From Selaginella moellendorffii (lineage: Eukaryota > Streptophyta > Lycopodiopsida > Selaginellales > Selaginellaceae), in the NCBI RefSeq assembly GCF_000143415.4, contig NW_003314265.1, forward strand, positions 200,405 through 264,404: a stretch of 64,000 nt of DNA. Direction: 5' to 3'. The notes under the pieces were generated by a model. That model was not told the DNA's origin. It saw nothing but the letters and a program-made list of their open reading frames with translations, and ran no database searches. The translations under genes were made by a program, and so were the position numbers. Shown here one piece after another: positions 21,571-33,308 of this stretch; the first letter of the stretch is position 1, and each line of letters starts with the position of its first letter.

Positions 21571-22460
21571 CTAGACCTTCCACTGTAGTAGCACCAATAA
21601 AACATTATTGATGCTAAGGTCTCCACCCAGGAAATGGAGACTGCCAATCTGGAAAACATCAAGAACACCAATAAGTGTGACCAACTTTATCATATGCCTA
21701 GCAATGAACATCACAGTCACCACCACGTCCTTGCCCTTTTCTTGGACTCGAGTAGCAACAGCATCAACCTCCATTGGAACAGGACCATCACCCACAGGAA
21801 GTGGAATTGAAGGATGTGCAGTGAGAAGTGGAAGAGGCAACATCTCATAATGTTGTGCCAAACAAAGATTATCGTCAAGGGTGGCTAGAGCAAGTGCATG
21901 CACAAGTCTGACAAGATTTTGACGAAGTGCTAGCTATAATATTCCTAGCTTGATCCGCTCTGACATATTTGGCTTTGCACGAAGCAAAAGGCTTCAGAAA
22001 CAAATGCCAAACTACATCACTGACTCAAATGGCCCTTAACAAAGACAATGCATTTGGTAAAAGGCATCATCATAATCATCGGCATGTCCGAATGCATATT
22101 TGAAGACGTTTGGGAGAACACTCCAATCCTCACGAGTGGCTGCACTCAAACCATTGTACCACTGCAGTTCCGTCCCTTGGAGACATGTGGGAAACTCATG
22201 CAAATATCGAGCATCATCCCAAGAATGATATATGGAAATCACTATGAAGTGATCGAACCAATGGTACACATCATCCCCAAGATTCATATGAAAGAACTCC
22301 GGCCGAATGTAAGGATTGGCACCAAGAGCAAGAGGAGTTGTACCATATGCCATGAATGCTTCCATCAACTGAGTTTGGTTGTTCAACTATAATTGCATAG
22401 CATCAAGCAATTGCACTAACTATTGCTCCAAAGTCAAAGGAGGAGGAGACTATTGCTCTA
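21571..22460 (-). pseudogene. Gypsy gag remnant
   Basis: Minus-strand fragments carrying the retrotransposon gag signature HMNLGDDVYHWFDHF, ELQWYNGLS and REDW...FKYAFG (22386-22036). A more C-terminal fragment (21903-21571) follows; another frame of it reads as a broken CCHC zinc knuckle near 21690-21720 (Cys, Cys, Gly-His and Cys spaced appropriately, with an in-frame stop). It belongs to the pol copy at 17560-20133 but is separated from it by the minisatellite block. Confidence 0.75.
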
Positions 22461-22757
22461 CCATGAAGATGAATGAAAAGGAAAGAGCAAAAGAAGAGAA
22501 ATGAAAAAAAAAGCTAAAAGGAAAGGGAAATCTAAATAAAGGCTAGATCTAAACCAAAATCCTAAAAGGAAAGAACAAAAGAAAGGAAATGGAAAAAGCT
22601 AAATCTAAACTAAAATCCTAAATTGAAGCACTTCTCAAAGACAATCAAAAGTGCCCCTCACCTCCACCAATATAAGGGCATGGAATATGGAAAGGGTTTT
22701 GAGTAAACTTGAAACTTGTCCTAGAGATTAACTCTTGGTATTAAGGGTGGCTAAAGG

Positions 22758-23305
22758 TGAAAGCCCAAAGCGTGTATTCCTTAGAGGGGGGGGGAGGGGA
22801 TAGGTAAGTAGATCAGGTATGCTCGACCAACCTAAGGCGAAGTTTTACTCTTGCTTGCGTGCTTGTCCTTGTTCTATGTCCAACTTGGGTCTAAGCCCAA
22901 GTTCCATTTCATGCTAGCTGGTGGAGTACCCACATCCTTGTGTTAGGCCACCAGTATGCTAAAATACGAAATAGCACTAGACTTGTTTGGCTCTGTTTTG
23001 CATATTGGTCCTGGCATTGGGATGCTAGATGCTTTGGAACTATTCCAAGTCACTCCGAGCATTTGTCCCTTCGTTCCTTGGGCTATATGCTCAAGAGCCA
23101 TTTCGTGCTCCAGTGCTATCATTCCTTGGCTCCATGCTAGGAGTTTAGTTCCATTCCTTTGTTCAGTGGCCCAAGGCCCTGAAATTTGGGTTCTGCACCA
23201 CTGTCCTTTGAACATGTGGCATGTGACACATGAGGGTTTAGGTTCTGCTTCGTAGTTATCCTATGGTAAATCACCATAGAATAAAGAGTGACCATATGTG
23301 TTACA
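22758..23305 (+). repeat. LTR fragment of the minisatellite family, plus strand
   Basis: Starts within GGTGAAAGCCCAAAGCG plus a G-rich run (22787-22800), as in the other family members. It ends ...GTGTTACA at 23305, followed 2 bp later by a primer-binding site. This copy lacks an adjacent minisatellite. Its left limit is uncertain. Confidence 0.45.
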
Positions 23306-23307
23306 TT

Positions 23308-23319
23308 TGGTATCAGATG
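23308..23319 (+). other. Primer-binding site (initiator tRNA-Met type)
   Basis: TGGTATCAGATG matches TGGTATCAGAGC at 10 of 12 positions, directly after an LTR-like end (GTGTTACA). It implies that a plus-strand element once extended to the right. No coding remnant of that element can be recognised downstream. Confidence 0.55.
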
Positions 23320-26300
23320 ATGAGTCTCGGCGAATACTATCTAATGAGATTGGGCAACTAGTCTTGTTGCATACATAGATGCAAAGGCTTACATTCGTTC
23401 CTTAGGTATGGATTTTAGTTACCTTTTTGTACCATATTATGTGAGCTTGCTCTTGGGCTCATAAAGTGGAAATTTTGCACGAGTTTGCGCTTGAGCTCGT
23501 AAATGAGGCATATTAGCAACTCGAGGTTACATTTTGAGTTAGCAGGATTAATGTTAGCCTATCGATGGTTACTATGAATTGTTCCATCTACCATGGGTGA
23601 AATTAAACCTTCCTTGGGTTTACTATGAGTGGCAAATAGACTGGTCTATAGCTGTTTAGTATGACACTAATAGATCTTTTCTAGGCATGATTATAAATGG
23701 ATCAATCAAGACTACAAGGATTAGTCTATTAATTCTAGTAGTCATTATTGTGCTCTCTCATAAACTTTTCTTAGATTGGACTAAAGACAGTGCAAATGCA
23801 AGCTTGAGGTTTAGTCAAATATGAGACTGAAAAGAGAGTCATTAGGGATGAAGGATCAAACACGTAAACCATTTTTTATTTTTTTGGAAAGATGATTTGC
23901 AACAAGGTGTGATTCATTGCACATATTCATATTATGCAATGAAGAGTCCCTATCTTGATGCATATTGGTTATGATGGTCTTTGAAATAGTGAGTTATAGG
24001 ATGAATAGTGATGAAGTACTATACCATTTTGTTCAGGCTTGCTATTGAAGACTTATGTTACAATGCTTAATTCGTTTTTGGGGAACTTTGTTATTGCTCC
24101 ATGAATAACTTGGTGTTAAATTAATTTTGAGTTTGGTTAGATAGAGAGTGGTATGAGCTTGTCCGTGTTATAAACAAAAGTTAATGGTGTTGGGTGTTGT
24201 AAATCTCTATTTGTGGAGTGTGGCATTTATATTGCATTTTGTCAAATCGAATTGGCATTTGATAGTCACATAAACTTTTGAAGTAATGACATGGGTGTTG
24301 CTCATGGTGTTGCTCAATTGGTGATCAAGTCATTGTGATTTTTCTATCATATTCATGTGATAGTGAACAATGTGTTTATGAAGTTGCTTGGTTAAACGAT
24401 AATCAAACCCAAAGTGGTTGATAGTGAAGTTAGTCTATTTGCACGTAATAACATTGTAGTAGCTTTGATTGGATTCTCAATAATGATTTATTATATGCTA
24501 AGCTTAAGTTGATTCCTTGATTCCTTGAGTTTGGCTATTGAGGTGTTGGAAAAAGGTTATAGCATTCATTTGCTATGGCTTGTTAGTTTATCCATTAACA
24601 CTTGAAGTAGATTGTTGGATGGAGAAGGTGTGTTGTTAAGGCATTGGCATTTCTAGCACTTGTGTTAATGGAAATTGTATTGTTATTTCAAGTGATGAAG
24701 AATTTTCTTTACACCTTGATTTTTTTATGTCATTTTTCTTGTTAGTATTTTGGCTTTACATTGGATCTTAAAGGTAATTGAAAAAGAGTGTTAGTGCAAT
24801 ATGGATATCTGAAAATATAGTCTTTGTGATCAAGCCTTAGATGTTTATTTTGCATTTAACAGATATCAGTATTAGATGTCAGAAATATGGGCAAAGATAT
24901 TCAAGGCTTAAACATACTATAGGTCTTAAGAATTTGTGTTGAGGTGAATTTATGTGAAGTTGTTAACTTGGTTAATTCTTGAAAGTTTGTATTCCTAGAC
25001 TTAGAGTTATTCTTTTTCTATGATGAAAAATTTTCCATAAATTTTCTTAGGTTTTTCCAATTGTTGATCTGTTGATCACTTTCCCCAAAAACCATTTCAA
25101 TTTCGTAAGCTTACAAACTAGTGAAGGGGTTGGAGTTGACTTCAGTTGGCTTACACGTTAGTAAGTAGTTTGTATAATGCAACCCGAAAGAGATGTTAAC
25201 TTTTAGAGCTAAATTGAGTTGATAAAATCTGAAGTTGGTGTAGAAAAGTGGCTGTTGCACTTTTTTTAAAAGGTGACCTTTGTGCCTTTCTTCTGTAGTA
25301 TTGTGCTTGGTGGCAAGTTCACCTTGCATTTTGTTAAACTCTATAAGAATAATAAGCTCTTATTAATCTTGATTTGGTCTTGGTGGCCCTGCGCCTTGGT
25401 TGAGGATGGTAATGTTCAACTTAGTTGCTTAAGGTTGAAATGTTGATACCCATACTATAGCTTTGTTTATAAGGAGGTTGTGTACCGATATGAGTTTATC
25501 TCATGGTCTTCACTTTAGTTTGAACTGAGTGTTGATCGTGCATAATTAACCTCTTCAAAGGATGCTTAGAGCTATTGGCTAAATGTGTTGATGAGCTTAT
25601 TGTAGTTGAGTTGGATTCATGTAGTCATTTAGTTTATGCTTGTCCATGAACCTTTATCTTGTGCCTAAAGTATTACGTTCATGTTGGACAAATACATGAC
25701 TCGATAGCGCGAGTTTAGTGTTTGGGTCTTGTGAAAAGGCAAATTGAAAGAATGATTGTTAGTTGCTTTGCAATTAATATATAAGCAACGAAAGGGAATG
25801 ACTCGAGAGACAAAACATAATGGTTCAAATATGGAGGGAAATGGCCCATGAATAAGAGTGCACCCCTTTTCCAATCGATTAAAAGTCTTGGGATATTTGG
25901 GGTTGAGTGTTTTTGGGTTTAAATAGTACTAGGCTGGGTGACCTCCCGAGAAGTCTAAATTCAAGAGCTTGCTTGTAGACTTTGTCAAGGACTATAACAC
26001 TTGCTTTATTTGATGATGATTTAGCAATGATGAGCTTGCTTAAATTTCGTTAAATTTACATGGGTTTCCCATGTTAGCAAGTCTACTTTACCTTTGTCGA
26101 TATCATTTTGGTTGCATTTATAATGTTAAATTTTATTGAGTCTTGGATGTGGTGAATTACTCCTTGATGATGTGTTATCTATAACTGAGTATTGTTGAAG
26201 GATTGATCTTAGATATTAAGTATAGTATCTTTAACTTTGGTTAACTTGGTTATTGAAAACCTTTAAGTGGTGATTCACTCTTGCTTTCTTTTAACTTTGT

Positions 26301-27903
26301 TTTGGTGTTGATGGCATTGAAGCAAAGCCCTATTATTGACATTGTTGATGTTGGGATTCGAATAAAATAAGATATCTCTCTGTAGAATTGATATTAAGTT
26401 TCATTAGTCATGATATAAATAGTATTGATACTTCGGCTGTAGCTTTATGTTATTGATATTCATGCATTTGCTAGTTAGCTACTATGTTGACATTCAAATG
26501 AATTGAGTAGTGAGTTTGAGTTAATTGTGTTCTAGATAAGAATATTTAGCAAGGGTTGAGCTTTAGCTTTTTCTTGAAAAATGATTTAATTATGGACAAT
26601 GCTAACTCTACAAAAGAAAAAGTTAATGATCGATATTGGAATGTTTGAATCCTTGTTAGATTTGAATTATGATATATTGATTATTAATGATTCTTCTTGT
26701 ACTTATTATGAAATGAATTATATTTTGTTATCGATGGATTCATGAAGGACTGGTTTGATAATCACTTATTGAGCATAGCTCCATTGTGCTTAATTTTTGG
26801 ATTGATGTAAATGTGCTTTTCATTAGTTTTGCATTATGAAGTTTAGCTTATGGATATGTTGAGGAGTATATTATTGATTATGCCATGATTTCTTCTTTAA
26901 TATTAAAGTTAATTCATATGAGATTTATGATCATTGTTTAAGAAGACCTGGCTATAGACTTCTTCAAATTTTTTGTTCTTTGAGTTTTATGCTCATTGTT
27001 CTATTCGTAATAATTTGGTTAGAAAGGCATTTTGGCTCGTTAGCTTCAAAATTGAAGTTGGATTTTACATTTGGCAATCACCTTGACTATCATCTAAGAT
27101 AGTTGATTATCTTTATTAAAGGTTTTGCTTGATTATTGTTGATATAGAATGATTTGCCATTTTTTGGGATGGTAGATTCTTTATTTGATGATGATTATGC
27201 ATTTCTTCATTAATGGGATAATTGATGATCTTTCATGATAGTTAGTTATTCTTTTTTAAAACTTATAATAAACTTGAAAACAGTATTAGTTTTTTTAAAG
27301 GGTCTAGTGTTTAATAGACACTCTAAAGGCTAGCATGAACATCAAGATTTAATCAGTTATAGTTTTTTTTCCATTCAAAATCATGTTTCTTAGTTTGCAA
27401 ACTTTTTTCCATTTCTAATTCATAGGAGCAGTCAACATTGACAACCATAGGGCTGTAGCTGCCTCAGAGCTCATAAATACCAACATAATCCTGAAAGAGG
27501 TGGAAAAAATGGATAAACATAGAAGCTGACAATATATAAGTGTCAATGTGCAATTGTATACATCACCATTAGGTTTCTATGTGAAGTCTCACAAAGTATG
27601 CCAAGGTCCCAAAGATGGGATTTTCAGTTCCAAGTGAGGTAATGGCTTTGTCAAAAAGGTTAGAAAGTTTTTTAAATGGCTTAGAGTGAAGAATATTGAC
27701 TCTTAGGCAGCTAAGGATTAACAAAGAAATTGTGAGATGTAAGCAATTCTGTCATGAGGATATGTTGGTGAGTTTGAAAGGCTTTGCCAACTACTCAGAA
27801 TTGGCTGGGCAATTACTAGTTATAAGATAATGCTAATCTCATAATAACAGGTTTTAGACCTTTAAACTTTTAAATTGAGGCTGGTGTATCTAGGGCAACC
27901 ACC
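23320..27903. other. Gene-poor AT-rich region, probably decayed retroelement interior
   Basis: About 4.6 kb with no ORF longer than about 72 codons on either strand and a strong TTGATT/TGATGA word bias on the plus strand. It follows a primer-binding site at 23308, so it is likely the internal region of a long-dead plus-strand LTR element. No gag or pol motif survives. I see no RNA gene. Confidence 0.45.
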
Positions 27904-28443
27904 ATGGATAAGCAGGGAGTGGTCGAATCCGCGGCTGCTCAATCCCCGAGCTTCTTGGAGCTCCTCAAGAGCTGGTTCCTTTGTGGATGGCTCGCGGACA
28001 AGGCAGCCCTGTTGAAGACTCATGGCCCCAGCTACATCGCGGTGGGATCTCGATCGCAGTCCGCTTCGTCCTCCTTGGATCCACAATCGGGAGCCTCGGG
28101 GCCCAAGCCCTACATGAGGCCTTCGCGATGGACACAGCTGGTAAGAAAATGCCGAGCCAGGTTCCGGAGGGGCTGGATCCATGATGGCAATCCCCAGGGC
28201 GGGCAATTCGATCCACACCAGCAGCACTACTACAAGATGGACAGCTACGAGCGGAATTTCGACAGAGGGCGGGAGTTTTGGGAGGATCTGGCGCTCATCG
28301 GCCAGCCCCTCGAGGAGAATTCGCCACGTCGGTGGGCGATCCCGGAGGCGTCGGTGCCAGATCCCGTGTGGATGATCACCGCGTCCCAGGAGGAGATCAA
28401 GGACAAGGCGGCGGCGCTAGCTGCCAGATCCGGCAATAAGTAG
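27904..28443 (+). CDS. Small plant protein with SYERNFDRGRE motif (paralogue of 10952-11653)
   Basis: Intronless, 179 aa, function unknown. Starts MDKQGVVES. It has a hydrophobic segment FLELLKSWFLCGWLADKAAL (about residues 17-36), a basic helix RWTQLVRKCRARFRRGW (about 75-91), then HYYKMDSYERNFDRGREFW (about 107-125) and a C-terminal Glu/Lys/Ala helix. The ordered features match the gene at 10952; length and linker sequences differ. GC-rich against AT-rich upstream DNA, which marks the coding start well. It lies only 87 bp before the next gene on the same strand. The SYxxNFDxG core resembles a motif in small uncharacterised angiosperm proteins. Confidence 0.75.
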   Translation: MDKQGVVESAAAQSPSFLELLKSWFLCGWLADKAALLKTHGPSYIAVGSRSQSASSSLDPQSGASGPKPYMRPSRWTQLVRKCRARFRRGWIHDGNPQGGQFDPHQQHYYKMDSYERNFDRGREFWEDLALIGQPLEENSPRRWAIPEASVPDPVWMITASQEEIKDKAAALAARSGNK

Positions 28444-28530
28444 CAGCGCTGCTCCATTGGATTTGGCTGTTTGTACAGGATTTATTATAGTTTTCTTCGT
28501 TCTCTTCTAGCCTAGGGTATAACGCTAGAA

Positions 28531-29415
28531 ATGCGGGCTCGGGTGAGATCCGCGAGCCTGGCGGCGTTCAAGCGGCGCCGCGAGGAGTCCTTCCACCGCA
28601 CGGAGCTGTGGCCCGGGCAGCGCGAGTTCCTCCAGGCGGAGCGCGAGCGGAAGAAGCGCCTGGGGATCCTCACGCGCAAGGTACGCCCCTTCGCCGCCGC
28701 CAACCAGTGCCCCCGGCGGCGCGCGCAGCCGTCGGTGGCCACCGAGAACGCCACCGGCACGCACGTCGCGTTCGTGAGGGCGGCCCCGCCCATCCCCACC
28801 ATGAACAGCCCGCTCCTCCGGCAGCTGGAATCTAGGCGGGAGAGCGACACCTTCGTACTCGACACCAGCGTCGCCTGCCTCTTCAAGGATCTCAGGCTGG
28901 AGCCATCGCAGGTGACGGCCGACCGGGAGAGGTTCCTGGAGCTCCTCAAGGGCGCCAAGCTCGCGGCTCCGCCGGTGGCCTGGAAGGAGTACGCGCTGTT
29001 TGGGCTGTCGAGCGCGATCCCCTTCTCGACCATGTCCGAGAAGAGGCTCGAGGATGCCAACCGGGTGGTGGACTCGCTCATCGGGCTCTTCCGGCGAGCT
29101 CCCAAGGGGAAGTGGCTGGCGATGAAGGAGAGTCACAAGAGCCGCGTCAAGGACTACTTGTTCGTCGTCCAGTCGGCCATGCTGTATCCCAAGACCACCA
29201 TTCTCACCAATGACTCCGACTTTGGGATCTTCGAGGTGATGGCCGGGGATATCGAGCAGCTCTTGTACCGGAGGCACAACTCGCTGTCGCTAAGCTTGAG
29301 CAGCGTTTCCATCTTCAATGTGGCCTACGACTTGGGGCTGGATTTGAGGTGCAGCCGCCGCAAGGGGAAGTTTCTCTTCCCTCAAGGCTCTCGAGGAAGC
29401 AGGGGCAGTAACTAG
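28531..29415 (+). CDS. Intronless PIN-like domain protein
   Basis: 294 aa, GC-rich, no introns. Residues 1-60 are strongly basic and charged (AAFKRRREESFHRTE, ERERKKRLG). From about residue 105 to 245 the pattern is that of a PIN-fold nuclease. FVLDTSVACL gives the first acidic residue (D111), WKEYALF the second (E153), KDYLFVVQSAML the third (D208) and ILTNDSDFGIF the fourth (D228 and D230). Spacing and flanking hydrophobic strands fit the four-acid, metal-dependent PIN site. PIN proteins cleave RNA in rRNA processing, nonsense-mediated decay or toxin-antitoxin systems; the basic N-terminus would suit RNA binding. I do not recognise a named plant family. No partner antitoxin-like gene is adjacent. 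The function is inferred from motif pattern alone. Confidence 0.6.
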   Translation: MRARVRSASLAAFKRRREESFHRTELWPGQREFLQAERERKKRLGILTRKVRPFAAANQCPRRRAQPSVATENATGTHVAFVRAAPPIPTMNSPLLRQLESRRESDTFVLDTSVACLFKDLRLEPSQVTADRERFLELLKGAKLAAPPVAWKEYALFGLSSAIPFSTMSEKRLEDANRVVDSLIGLFRRAPKGKWLAMKESHKSRVKDYLFVVQSAMLYPKTTILTNDSDFGIFEVMAGDIEQLLYRRHNSLSLSLSSVSIFNVAYDLGLDLRCSRRKGKFLFPQGSRGSRGSN

Positions 29416-29917
29416 CAAAGCCGGCCATCTTTCGGAAAACAGAGAGCGTTATAAAGCAGGGAAAAAGGAAAAGCTGGATTTTTCTCGCTGCTTGAGAACG
29501 ACCCGGGGCTTGGACTGATCTGCAAAGTGAAATCAAGACGCGTCAGTAAAGCAGCAACAACACGATTTTGATCGGGGACGAAAAGTCGCAAGTTTTTACG
29601 AGAGAAATCAAAAGGAAACTTGCCAGAGCTTGCTGGGATGTGACGGGAATCTCATGTGCTGCCGCTCTAGTACCGCTCCCTTTTATTCCAAGGCCCTCTG
29701 TCATTCGGATACGTGGTCTTCTTCTCTTCGCCCACAAGGTGTGATATAGTTAAGTTGATATCTTGGTTTAGAACCTCCTGGGAAACTTAGAAAAGAGCTC
29801 CAAGGTCCAGGGAACGAGTTTGTGCGTGCCGCAGGGTAGAAGAACTTCCACTGCGAGGTAGAACTTCTTCTCTCCAGCCACTGACTCTTCCAAGCAGCAG
29901 CGAAGATTTGCGTTTCC

Positions 29918-30573
29918 ATGGCCACGAAAGGAGCTGCTGGTTCCTCTTTTAGTATCGGAGGAGTGCTTAGCAGGAGGAGCAAAATGGCAGTGAGAGCAAG
30001 TAGCAGCAGGAACACCGATGAAATCGTTGATGCAAAGAATCTAGTTGCTACTCGATCAAGAGTAGCGGAGGAAAAGCCTCCAAGACTCTGCACACTGCGA
30101 GCGTTCAGCCAAGACGGGGGAGACTCCATAGCCATGGGATCAAGCGCTTGGGACTCGGCCGCCTCGTCTGTTTTCCTCAAGCAACTGGCTGCCAGCGTCC
30201 AAGCCACGGCCCAAGCTCAAGACTTTGAGACGATCTCAGGCCGCGCTGCAATGGTACGTTTCTCTCCTTTTGGCTTTCGAGGCAGCTCCTTTGCTCACGG
30301 ATGATTCCTTCGTCTTTGCAGGTAGCTTTCGCCATAGCTCTAGGACTAGAGGTTGTGACCGGCAACAATGTGTTCAAGGGAATAGAAGTCAAGGAGCTGG
30401 GCCAAACGGTGGCCTTCTCGGCAGCGTGCGTGATTTGTATGGCCGCTTTCACTGCTGGCTGGAGTGCAAAGAATCAGATTAGGCTCTACATGACCAAAGG
30501 ATGCCAGGATTTAGTGGAGTTTATTCTTACCGACGCAATAGATGCCATGTTCTTCGACCAAGATGATTTATAA
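29918..30573 (+). CDS. Stress-enhanced protein (SEP), two-helix LHC-like
   Basis: Light-harvesting-like protein of the thylakoid membrane, thought to bind chlorophyll or carotenoid and dissipate light under stress. Model: exons 29918-30253 and 30322-30573, GT-AG intron of 68 bp, 195 aa. The N-terminus is Ser/Ala/Arg-rich and lacks acidic residues for about 30 residues, as in a chloroplast transit peptide. Helix 1 carries the LHC motif: E(T)ISGRAAMVAFAIALGLE, with the Glu and Asn/Ser-Gly-Arg elements of the ExxNGRxAM chlorophyll-binding signature. Helix 2 (VAFSAACVICMAAFTAGW) follows after about 20 residues. Two helices separate SEP from three-helix ELIP and one-helix OHP/HLIP proteins. The Asn of the usual ENGR is replaced by Ser. 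Confidence 0.85.
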
Positions 30574-31001
30574 ACGTCCCACTTGAATTTTTCCTGGATC
30601 AAGGCAGCGATCACGTAAACAAGCTCGAGAAGCTCTCTTACTCTTGAAGAAGCTTTCTTCATTTCACTAAAAATATCCGCCTTGGAGATGTGACCTTCGC
30701 AAACTTAAGCCTGCAAAGAACCAGATTATAGCGCAAAATGTAAGATGCGGATTAAAAAACTCAGCCCACAGACTGAAGTGCTTTTCACTTGTTTAAGCAA
30801 AGCCGATAAGACAACTAATGATAATCTAGAGTCTAGGCTCCTGTACCTTATTCGACCGAGGACCAGATCATTCCCGGTCAGAGAAATTCCTTCCACTAAA
30901 CCTGCAGGAGGATCAGCATCAGTGAGCAGGCCCGGAAAGCTGTCGAGAACTTTTGGAAAAAATAATTCCTACCTTTGAGGTCCTCGATACCCAGCCACTG
31001 C
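30574..31001. other. Intergenic region between SEP and LTA4H genes
   Basis: The two genes converge here, so this holds both 3' UTRs. Short ORFs are not protein-like and no repeat is seen. Confidence 0.5.
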
Positions 31002-33048
31002 TCATAACTTTCCATCATTGCTCGTCCTGTCCTTCGCCTTCATCAATCCCTCCACCACCGAGCGAGCAATCGGATGATACTTCGGACGAGCCTTTGCAAA
31101 TACTTTCTTTGCAAGCTCCATGCCGGCTTCGTCCTTGCTGTCCAGCAGACCACTGTAGAGAGGACGAAGGTACCGCATTCTTCCCACCATCATCAGCGCC
31201 TGCTCGATGTCATTGTAGCAAGCCTGGAAACCCGAGTTGGCCGCAATCACCAGGAACGCAACCCGGAGATCCCAGTTGGGACTCCTCGACAGATGAAACA
31301 CCGAGTCCAGATCACGGAGTATCATCACGCTCGCCACTTTCTTTGGAAGGCTCTCGAGATAAACTTGCCACTCCAGAGCTTGCCACCCCAAAGCTTCCTC
31401 CTTGAGTGACTCGAGGTACTTCTTCCAGGCTTCTTCATCGTAACTCTCGCTTTGGGACTTGAATTCCGCCACCATCCCCAAAACTCTCTCCAGAATTCCA
31501 GACTTTGGCTTCGGAGCGTCGGGAGGCATGCCTGGCTCGTAAATCCATCTATCGACGTTCACTTTCTCATCAATCCCCGGGAAGTAATCTCTCAGAAACA
31601 CCAGGAACGTCTCCGTGTCGATCGACGTAAAGCGAAACTTGGCGATGTAGCGTTCGAGAAAGTCGTCAAATGCCGGACGACTGACCTCGTCCTCGAGCCT
31701 CTTGAGAAAGAAGCAGCCTTTCTCGTATGGAACTTGGGAGTATACCTCGTCGGGATCCACATTCTCCTGGTTGGTCTTGAGCTTGGTAAACTCGGGCCTA
31801 TCCTTGAATCGCTCGATCTCCTCTTCCCATCCGTTCCATCCCAGCCCGTAGTGAAGAGCCACCCGCTCCTTCCCGTCCAAAACTTCCACGATCCGCCTTT
31901 CCGCATAGGTGGTGAATCCCTGAGAGACCGCCATTCATTCTTTAACGTCAACATCCTCATCATAATTTACAATCAAACATCAAGAACAGTAGTACCAAGC
32001 ATGCTCGAGCAATCAAAGAGACAAGACCGCTCGAGGCAGGCAAGATTAACAAAAAGAAAAGAAAAAGATGATCTAAACAAAACAATTGGAATCACGCAAG
32101 CGAGAGAATTCTCACCTCGTTGAGCCAGAAATCGTTGGCGGAGGCATTAGTGATGAGATTCCCGGTCCAGCTATGAGCGAGCTCGTGTGCCACCACCGAG
32201 GCGCCGCTCCGATCTCCAACGATCACCGTCGGCGTCAAGAACACCATCCTCGGGTTCTCCATCCCTCCATAGGGAAAGCTTGGCGGCAACACCAGCATGT
32301 CGAATCTCTCCCAGTCATACGGCCCAAACAGCGCCTCCGCCTGTTCGATCATCCCCTCGGTGGCCGCGAACTCGCGCGCCGCCGCCTTCACCATGCCCGG
32401 CTCGCCATACACCCTGGATCGAGCTCCCAGCTCCTCGCAAGCGATCTCTCCCGCCGCGAGAGCGAAGAGATAGGGCGGGATCGGCTGCTCCATCTTGAAA
32501 ACCTCGACCGCGCGCCCGGGAGCGATCGCTTCCAGCCGCTCCACATGCGCGGCGGACATCACCGCGCGCATCTCCTGGGGGATGTTGATCCTCGCCGAGA
32601 ACCTGAATCGCGCCGAGGGCGTATCCTGGCAGGGAAAGATGGAGCGCGCGTGGAGAGCTTGGCAATGCGTGTAGACGAAGGGGTGCTTCCCGGAGGAGGC
32701 CTGCGATGGATCAAGCCACTGGAGGGCGGACGCTTGCGGCGATGTTGTGAAGAGGATCAAGAAGCGGCTCGTCGGCGAGGGGAGATGGAGCACGAGGCGC
32801 TGGCCCTTGATCGGGTGCCGCTCGCTCGAAATATCGAATGCCAGTGGCTTCTTGGCCGGCGAGGAGGAATCGAAGGCGCCCCGGACGAGCAGATCCCGTG
32901 TGTCGAGGACGAAATCCCCGGAGAACGCCTGGCGCAGGGTGAAATCGGCGCTGCCGACGATGATCCGCCTTTCAAAGTCGAGGAAGAGATCGAGCGCGAT
33001 GCTGTCGGTGAGGAGCTGCGAGAAATCTGCGTAAGAATGTGGATCCAT
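31002..33048 (-). CDS. Leukotriene A4 hydrolase homologue (M1 zinc aminopeptidase)
   Basis: Cytosolic M1-family metallopeptidase. In animals the enzyme is bifunctional (epoxide hydrolase and aminopeptidase); plant members are expected to act mainly as aminopeptidases. Model: exons 33048-32116 and 31919-31002, 616 aa, one GT-AG intron of 196 bp. The substrate-binding motif PYGGMENP precedes the zinc site HELAHSWTGNLITN with the third ligand in NDFWLNEGF, spaced as in HExxH-(18)-E. The N-terminal half contains HPFVYTHCQALHARSIFPCQ and PIPPYLFALAAGEI, both diagnostic of the family. The C-terminal helical LTA4H domain spans about residues 470-610. The intron falls right after the zinc-ligand Glu. 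An upstream in-frame ATG at 33168 exists; 33048 (MDPHSYADF) is preferred because it gives the family length (about 610 aa). Confidence 0.95.
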
Positions 33049-33308
33049 ATCCGGTCGCTGCTCGCAAAAAAGAAAGGAATCGCAACTACTGTGAGTGGCG
33101 AGGGAATGATCCGGCCAAGCTTTGAAGTGAGCTTCGCTCGCGCCTGGATTTATAGCGGCCTGGCACACTGACAGTCACCCTAAACCACTTCTTAAGCTTA
33201 AGATACAATCGGGGCCGTCATACGACTTCAACGGCTGGATCACAGTCCAGGTAACACATGCCCTAAAATATTGTCCAAGGAATCTTCTTGTGAATATACT
33301 TCGTAGAT

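Larger units (their letters stand above)
12635..22460 (-). mobile_element. Composite of decayed Ty3/Gypsy-like retrotransposon copies
   Basis: Read on the minus strand from 22460 downward the order is gag, minisatellite block, protease, reverse transcriptase, RNase H and integrase. The pol part is then repeated (17.5 kb down to 12.8 kb) and ends in an integrase tail, polypurine tract and LTR. The order protease-RT-RNase H-integrase identifies Ty3/Gypsy. Every domain carries stops or frameshifts, so nothing is expected to be active. The structure is not one element: a tandem duplication, an inserted LTR and a lost gag copy have rearranged it. Confidence 0.8.

Noticed and set aside
28525-29277. 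250-codon minus-strand ORF opposite the PIN-like gene
   Set aside because: GC-driven antisense frame; the plus-strand frame has PIN-like motifs and a better coding pattern.
28531-29415. Toxin-antitoxin system based on the PIN-like protein
   Set aside because: No antitoxin-like partner is adjacent, the gene is nuclear and eukaryotic in context, and PIN proteins have many other roles.
32086-33171. 361-codon plus-strand ORF
   Set aside because: Antisense shadow of the LTA4H first exon.
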